A stretch of 64,000 nucleotides of DNA, taken from positions 60,380,660 to 60,444,659 of the forward strand of contig NC_051079.1 of assembly GCF_004664715.2 (NCBI RefSeq). The letters run 5' to 3'. Source of the DNA: Peromyscus leucopus. Taxonomy: Eukaryota; Chordata; Mammalia; Rodentia; Cricetidae. The position numbers and the translations under genes were made by a program. The notes under the pieces were generated by a model. That model saw only the letters and a list, made by a program, of their open reading frames with translations, did not search any database and was not told where the DNA came from. Of the stretch, positions 63,108 through 64,000 are shown piece by piece. Within the stretch, counting starts at the first letter, position 1. The number at the start of each line of letters is the position of its first letter.

Positions 63108-64000
63108 GGTATTTCTTATATATGTTTAGTTTTTTTTAAAAAAATCATCATATCTTAATAGTTTTTTTAACATTTTTTCTGAACTTATCAATGTCCATAG
63201 TACCATATGTTACATCATAAGACACTAGAGCGGTGGAGTGGTGTCTAGTGTGGAGACACAAGCTACCGTATTTGTTAATAATTCTGTGTTCCTATACTGT
63301 TGACAGCGTGGAAGCAGACATAATACAGCTGCTGGGGATCATGTGGATTTGAAGAGCTATTCCAGCCACAGCATGGTACAGCTGCCAGTCAAATGATGAG
63401 TTGCAATCAGATGTCTGATTAGGAATCCTTGTGAAGAGACAGTTGTTTTAATATAAAAATGTAGACCATGCTTTCTTCCCTTCTAGCAAACACTAAATTT
63501 ATAAATAGCCATTTTAAAATGAAAGCACAGACATTGTTCTCATTATTAGTTCCAACTTTATTATTTTGTCATACTCAAAGGTATATCTAATCTGTCTAAT
63601 AATGTCAAACACTTTTTTCTACCCAACAAGCAGAATGTATAGTTTATTCTCTTTCTAGCCATTCAGCAACTACATGTAGAGTAGCCAAATCATTTTTGAT
63701 AAATTTTTTTCATTGGTTATGCCATCCTCTTTCCATTGAATCTAGGTGATGAAAGGATTTCTACATTTGCTCAACATATGTTGTGCCTATCCCAGAGACA
63801 TGCTTCTCTCACTAGAAGGGCCTTGGTGCTTATATATCGTCAGTACAGTACTTTGGGATGCAAGGTGCCCCATTACATACATTCAAGCTATTACTACTAA
63901 TTGTTCAATTAATTTGCAATTCTAGATGGGTAAAAATAATGGGTTTGCCTTGTTTATGAAAATATCCCCTGAAGCAAAATTACACTACAATATCCACACA
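63108..64000. other. No recognised feature
   Basis: A/T-rich and repeat-poor to the window end. Confidence 0.4.

Noticed and set aside
1..64000. CRISPR arrays, operons, ribosome-binding sites or prokaryotic terminators
   Set aside because: The sequence is mammalian; direct repeats seen are microsatellites or retroposon parts, with no regular repeat-spacer arrangement.

Overview
The window looks like nuclear DNA of a muroid rodent, most likely a cricetid (hamster, vole or deer-mouse type). The basis is the density of rodent-specific retroposons: B1, B2/B3 and B4 SINEs, many L1 fragments with Lx-type 3' UTRs, ORR1/MT/MLT-type MaLR LTRs, class II ERV LTRs, and long CA/GT microsatellites. B1 copies with intact target-site duplications show that SINE activity is recent. 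The cricetid placement is inferred from B1 and L1 3' UTR variants recalled by eye, not from a database comparison.

I find no convincing exon of a resident host gene. The long open frames are chance frames or lie in repeats. The window reads as intergenic or intronic DNA. Region by region: 1-15.5 kb has an L1 end, MaLR LTRs, MIR/L2 relics and an Lx 3' end; 15.5-20.2 kb has a solo-LTR-like element and a long ancient antisense L1 with a younger L1 end inserted in it; 20.22-22.64 kb is a complete small endogenous retrovirus; 24.9-29 kb has two LTR-like elements, an ancient L1 UTR and a twin-primed L1; 29-33.7 kb is SINE- and LTR-rich; 33.8-36 kb and 44.9-47.5 kb are repeat-poor and look like candidate conserved noncoding DNA; 36-44 kb carries Lx L1 3' UTRs, one with a nested LTR, and a retroposed cDNA tail; 49.9-58.6 kb has more MaLR and L1, including a second twin-primed L1 with a perfect target-site duplication; 58.6-64 kb has an ancient L1, B2, B4 and a young B1.

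The outstanding object is the provirus at 20224-22642 (minus strand). It has two nearly identical 541/543 bp LTRs, a 6-bp target-site duplication, a tRNA-Lys-type primer-binding site and a polypurine tract, but only about 1.3 kb of internal sequence and no recognisable gag or pol. Where gag would start, it carries an intronless piece of a cellular gene that I recognise as TGFBR1 (ALK5, TGF-beta type I receptor). That piece includes 5' UTR sequence and the signal peptide, then jumps straight to the kinase N-lobe, then to a fragment near the activation segment, and ends in a long A tract. The skipping of the ligand-binding and transmembrane exons points to capture from a spliced mRNA. This is a non-autonomous, host-gene-transducing retroelement, and its LTRs indicate recent insertion.
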